The translations under genes and the position numbers were made by a program. Shown in pieces: positions 53,117-54,988 of a stretch of DNA of 54,988 bases. The stretch spans positions 1 to 54,988 of the forward strand of contig NZ_AZDW01000017.1 of assembly GCF_001434115.1 (NCBI RefSeq). Direction: 5' to 3'. The stretch is from Levilactobacillus zymae DSM 19395. Lineage in GTDB: Bacteria; Bacillota; Bacilli; Lactobacillales; Lactobacillaceae. How positions within the stretch are numbered: position 1 is the first letter of the stretch; each line of letters begins with the position of its first letter. Under the pieces are notes generated by a model. The model was not told where the DNA came from and made no database searches. It saw nothing but the letters and a program-made list of their open reading frames with translations.

Positions 53117-53144
53117 GCCCGGAACCGCTGAACTTCACAGATTA
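53117..53144 (+). repeat. Decayed 3' flank of element family A
   Basis: GCCCGGAACCGCTGAA followed by CAGATTA matches the 3' flank of copies 2 and 3 (GCCCGGAAGCGCTGAA ... AGATTA). The structured body is not recognisable upstream. The match ends in the stop codon of the oleate hydratase gene. Confidence 0.5.
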
Positions 53145-54836
53145 ACTAAACATCTTCTTAGTGGCCCGCAATAACGTCTTGGGGTCCTTGTCATACCGCG
53201 GTGTGTCGACCAGGTTATCCATTGAAACCCCGGCAAAGTGGTACGCCGCGATTTCACCGGAACGTACGGCACTTTGTTCGGTAAAGATCATCTGGTACGG
53301 CTGTTCGGCGAATTCACCCGTGAAGGCTAAGTTGGTCGAATGTTCCGGAATGACCTCTGGCCGGTCGGTCTTGGCCCGGTTGTTGAACAACGCGGAAGCG
53401 TAAGGCATGTACACCGGAATATTGTTGATGATGCTATCCATAATTTCGGCTTCCTTGTTCTTAATGTTGTTCGGGCCGGGATCGACCTTGGAGAGTTGCC
53501 CAATCAATTCTTGGGCCATTTCCTTCCCAGTCATCTTGATGTATGGTTTGTGGACGAACTCACCGGTCCGCCGTGGGTAGAGGAAGTACCCCCAAATGAC
53601 CGATTCGTTCGGCTTCTGGGTGGTAAAGTGAGGCTGGTGGTGCACCACGATCGACATGTTGACGTCCTTGTGGCCCAACGGCGTGATTGGCGTGGTGGAC
53701 AGGAAGGAGTTCAACGCGTTACCGGGAACCTGAGTGGTGATCCGGGTGATTTCGTTTAACAACAGGTGGTTCTTGGTGGTCAACGTAAAGCTGACCCACT
53801 CGGAACTCTTGCGGTCGTTAAAGAACTTATCCGGCGTCCCTAAGTTGTAGAAGCGCTCCGTGGCTTTCTTCCACAGGGCCGCGGAAATCCCGTATTCCAT
53901 GTTTTCCGGGGCCGGGGTGTCGTAATCACCCATCGTGGCCGAATCGGTGATGGAGCCATTGGTGAAGATCACGGCCGTGTCCTCATCGATGGCGACCACT
54001 TCTTCTTCGCCACTGTCCACGTTTTTAACGTGAATGCCGGTGACCGTGATTTCGTCTTGGAGTTCGCTGTCCGCGAAGTCCCAATCCGTCACGATCCGGT
54101 TGTCGATAAAGGTGACCCCTTGATCTTTGAGGTACTTAATCAGCGGTAACATGATACTTTCGAATTGGTTGTAACGAGTCCGGTTGACCCCGACTAAGTG
54201 TTCAATTTGCGTAAATTCATAAATCATTTGGTGCATATAGCGCCGGAGTTCTTGGGCAGCACTCTGGGTCCGAAAGGCAAACGTGGTCTCCCACATGTAC
54301 CAGAAGTTCGTCTGGAACATGTGCGGATCGTCCTTAAAGTATTCGGCGATCGACACGTTGTCCAGCTTGGTTTCGTCATCGTCGGGCATCATGACCAGCT
54401 TCGATAACAGGACCCGGTCCTTATTGTTCAAGCCCAACTTACCGCCATCGATAATGCCCTTGCCGCCTTGCAGCAGGCGCGCCTTATCGTAGGTCCGGTG
54501 ATGCGCATCGAAATCGTGCGTATCTTCGGCGGCAGTCATCCCCGGTTCCGTGGCTGACGGAATCCGGTCTAACAAGTCCATGAGGTCAACATAGGTCCGA
54601 TAATTAAGCATCCGACCACCCCGAGCGACGTAACCCGTCGTATTTTCCATGGGGTGGTTTTCGTTCCAATATTCACTGGTAAAGTCCGTGGTCGGTCCCC
54701 CGTCGTTGGCACCGTGCATATCGGCACCGTAAAACGTGATTTGATCGCCCCGCCAGTGACCTTCTTGAATCAGATAAACGGCCGCGGCCATGTTCGCCAG
54801 CCCCGCACCGATCATTACTGCTTTTGTCTTAACCAT
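53142..54836 (-). CDS. ohyA: Oleate hydratase (FAD)
   Basis: A 564-residue flavoenzyme hydrating oleic acid to 10-hydroxystearic acid. Seen: the FAD motif VMIGAGLANMAAAVYL at the N-terminus, YWNENHPMENTTGYVARGGRM, and NRTRYNQFESIMLPLI, all typical of the MCRA/oleate hydratase family; length matches. The start at 54836 has GGAGG eight bases upstream. Membrane-associated, used for detoxifying unsaturated fatty acids. A cre-like site lies in the promoter region. Confidence 0.95.
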   Translation of the reverse strand: MVKTKAVMIGAGLANMAAAVYLIQEGHWRGDQITFYGADMHGANDGGPTTDFTSEYWNENHPMENTTGYVARGGRMLNYRTYVDLMDLLDRIPSATEPGMTAAEDTHDFDAHHRTYDKARLLQGGKGIIDGGKLGLNNKDRVLLSKLVMMPDDDETKLDNVSIAEYFKDDPHMFQTNFWYMWETTFAFRTQSAAQELRRYMHQMIYEFTQIEHLVGVNRTRYNQFESIMLPLIKYLKDQGVTFIDNRIVTDWDFADSELQDEITVTGIHVKNVDSGEEEVVAIDEDTAVIFTNGSITDSATMGDYDTPAPENMEYGISAALWKKATERFYNLGTPDKFFNDRKSSEWVSFTLTTKNHLLLNEITRITTQVPGNALNSFLSTTPITPLGHKDVNMSIVVHHQPHFTTQKPNESVIWGYFLYPRRTGEFVHKPYIKMTGKEMAQELIGQLSKVDPGPNNIKNKEAEIMDSIINNIPVYMPYASALFNNRAKTDRPEVIPEHSTNLAFTGEFAEQPYQMIFTEQSAVRSGEIAAYHFAGVSMDNLVDTPRYDKDPKTLLRATKKMFS

Positions 54837-54856
54837 CAAAAACACCTCCGTATAGA

Positions 54857-54870
54857 TCGTAGCGCTTTCA
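54857..54870. promoter_or_regulatory. cre-like site upstream of ohyA
   Basis: On the minus strand TGAAAGCGCTACGA fits the cre pattern except for the last CA (GA here). It begins 21 bp before the ohyA start codon, so CcpA binding would block transcription directly. Confidence 0.5.
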
Positions 54871-54988
54871 CACCTCCATTATGCGAGCCGAGTTTGGCTT
54901 TGTAAAGGAATAACCCAAGAACCTTAGCGCACCTTTTCTACGTCTTGTCAATGGAAATGTTGTTAAATCAACGATTCATGATAAGAAA

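Overview
The window is chromosomal DNA from a GC-rich member of the Lactobacillaceae. The evidence is strong AGGAGG-type ribosome binding sites, many GTG and TTG starts, Firmicute-type cre sites and a Gram-positive LexA box. The gene content also fits: OpuC osmolyte transporter, oleate hydratase, DUF3737 protein, GH25 lysozymes with C-terminal beta repeats, a GH30/AraC pair, and a PAP2 phosphatase with a signal peptide. A Levilactobacillus-like genus is my best guess, but it is inference only. I see no rRNA or tRNA gene, CRISPR array, IS element or prophage.

Layout. 1-3.3 kb: small secreted protein divergent from an OmpR-type response regulator/kinase pair, then a small conserved protein. 3.3-7.2 kb: secreted SH3-like protein, intracellular GH30 glycosidase and its divergent AraC regulator with a cre site. 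7.3-16.8 kb: membrane protein, MarR/DHA2 efflux pair, CorA, PnuC, a second MarR, GH13 alpha-glucosidase with cre, and an FAD hydroxyacid dehydrogenase. 17-21 kb: MacB-like ABC transporter, two small membrane proteins, AI-2E family permease. 21-25.6 kb: a duplicated two-gene cassette (GH25 lysozyme plus small exported protein), one copy broken by a 13-bp tandem duplication. 26-29 kb: GtrB-like glycosyltransferase and a large membrane glycosyltransferase-like protein. 29.5-34.5 kb: DUF3737 protein overlapping a PatB C-S lyase, then tandem MFS paralogues. 34.5-40.4 kb: NAD(P)-binding protein behind a MerR-type promoter, the opuCABCD operon, and a 12-TM-like membrane protein. 40.4-55 kb: PAP2 phosphatase, uncharacterised Cys-containing protein, nitroreductase, UvrA-like ATPase, DUF1440 protein plus GPH symporter, a third MarR, an SOS-box small gene, cytidine deaminase, signal peptidase I and oleate hydratase.

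The most unusual content is intergenic. Three copies (about 7.4, 11.4 and 29.3 kb) of one element fold on the plus strand into the same multi-branched RNA: a long outer stem, a 6-bp inner stem, a 15-position arm with a conserved T-T mismatch and 7-nt loop, a second arm, and conserved junction strings CAGKGGTG and CGTGCCCACC. The stems differ in sequence but keep pairing, which is covariation visible inside one window. A second hairpin repeat lies at 42.5 kb with remnants around the 7.4-kb copy, and a decayed 3' flank of the first family sits at 53.1 kb. I do not recognise this element; it is the best candidate here for an undescribed structured RNA or mobile repeat.

Regulation readable from sequence includes cre sites at the GH30, GH13, cytidine deaminase and (imperfect) oleate hydratase genes; a LexA box overlapping a -10; a 19-bp-spacer MerR-type promoter; palindromes at MarR genes, pnuC and the DUF1440/GPH operon; and a shared activator-like box before both lysozyme cassettes.
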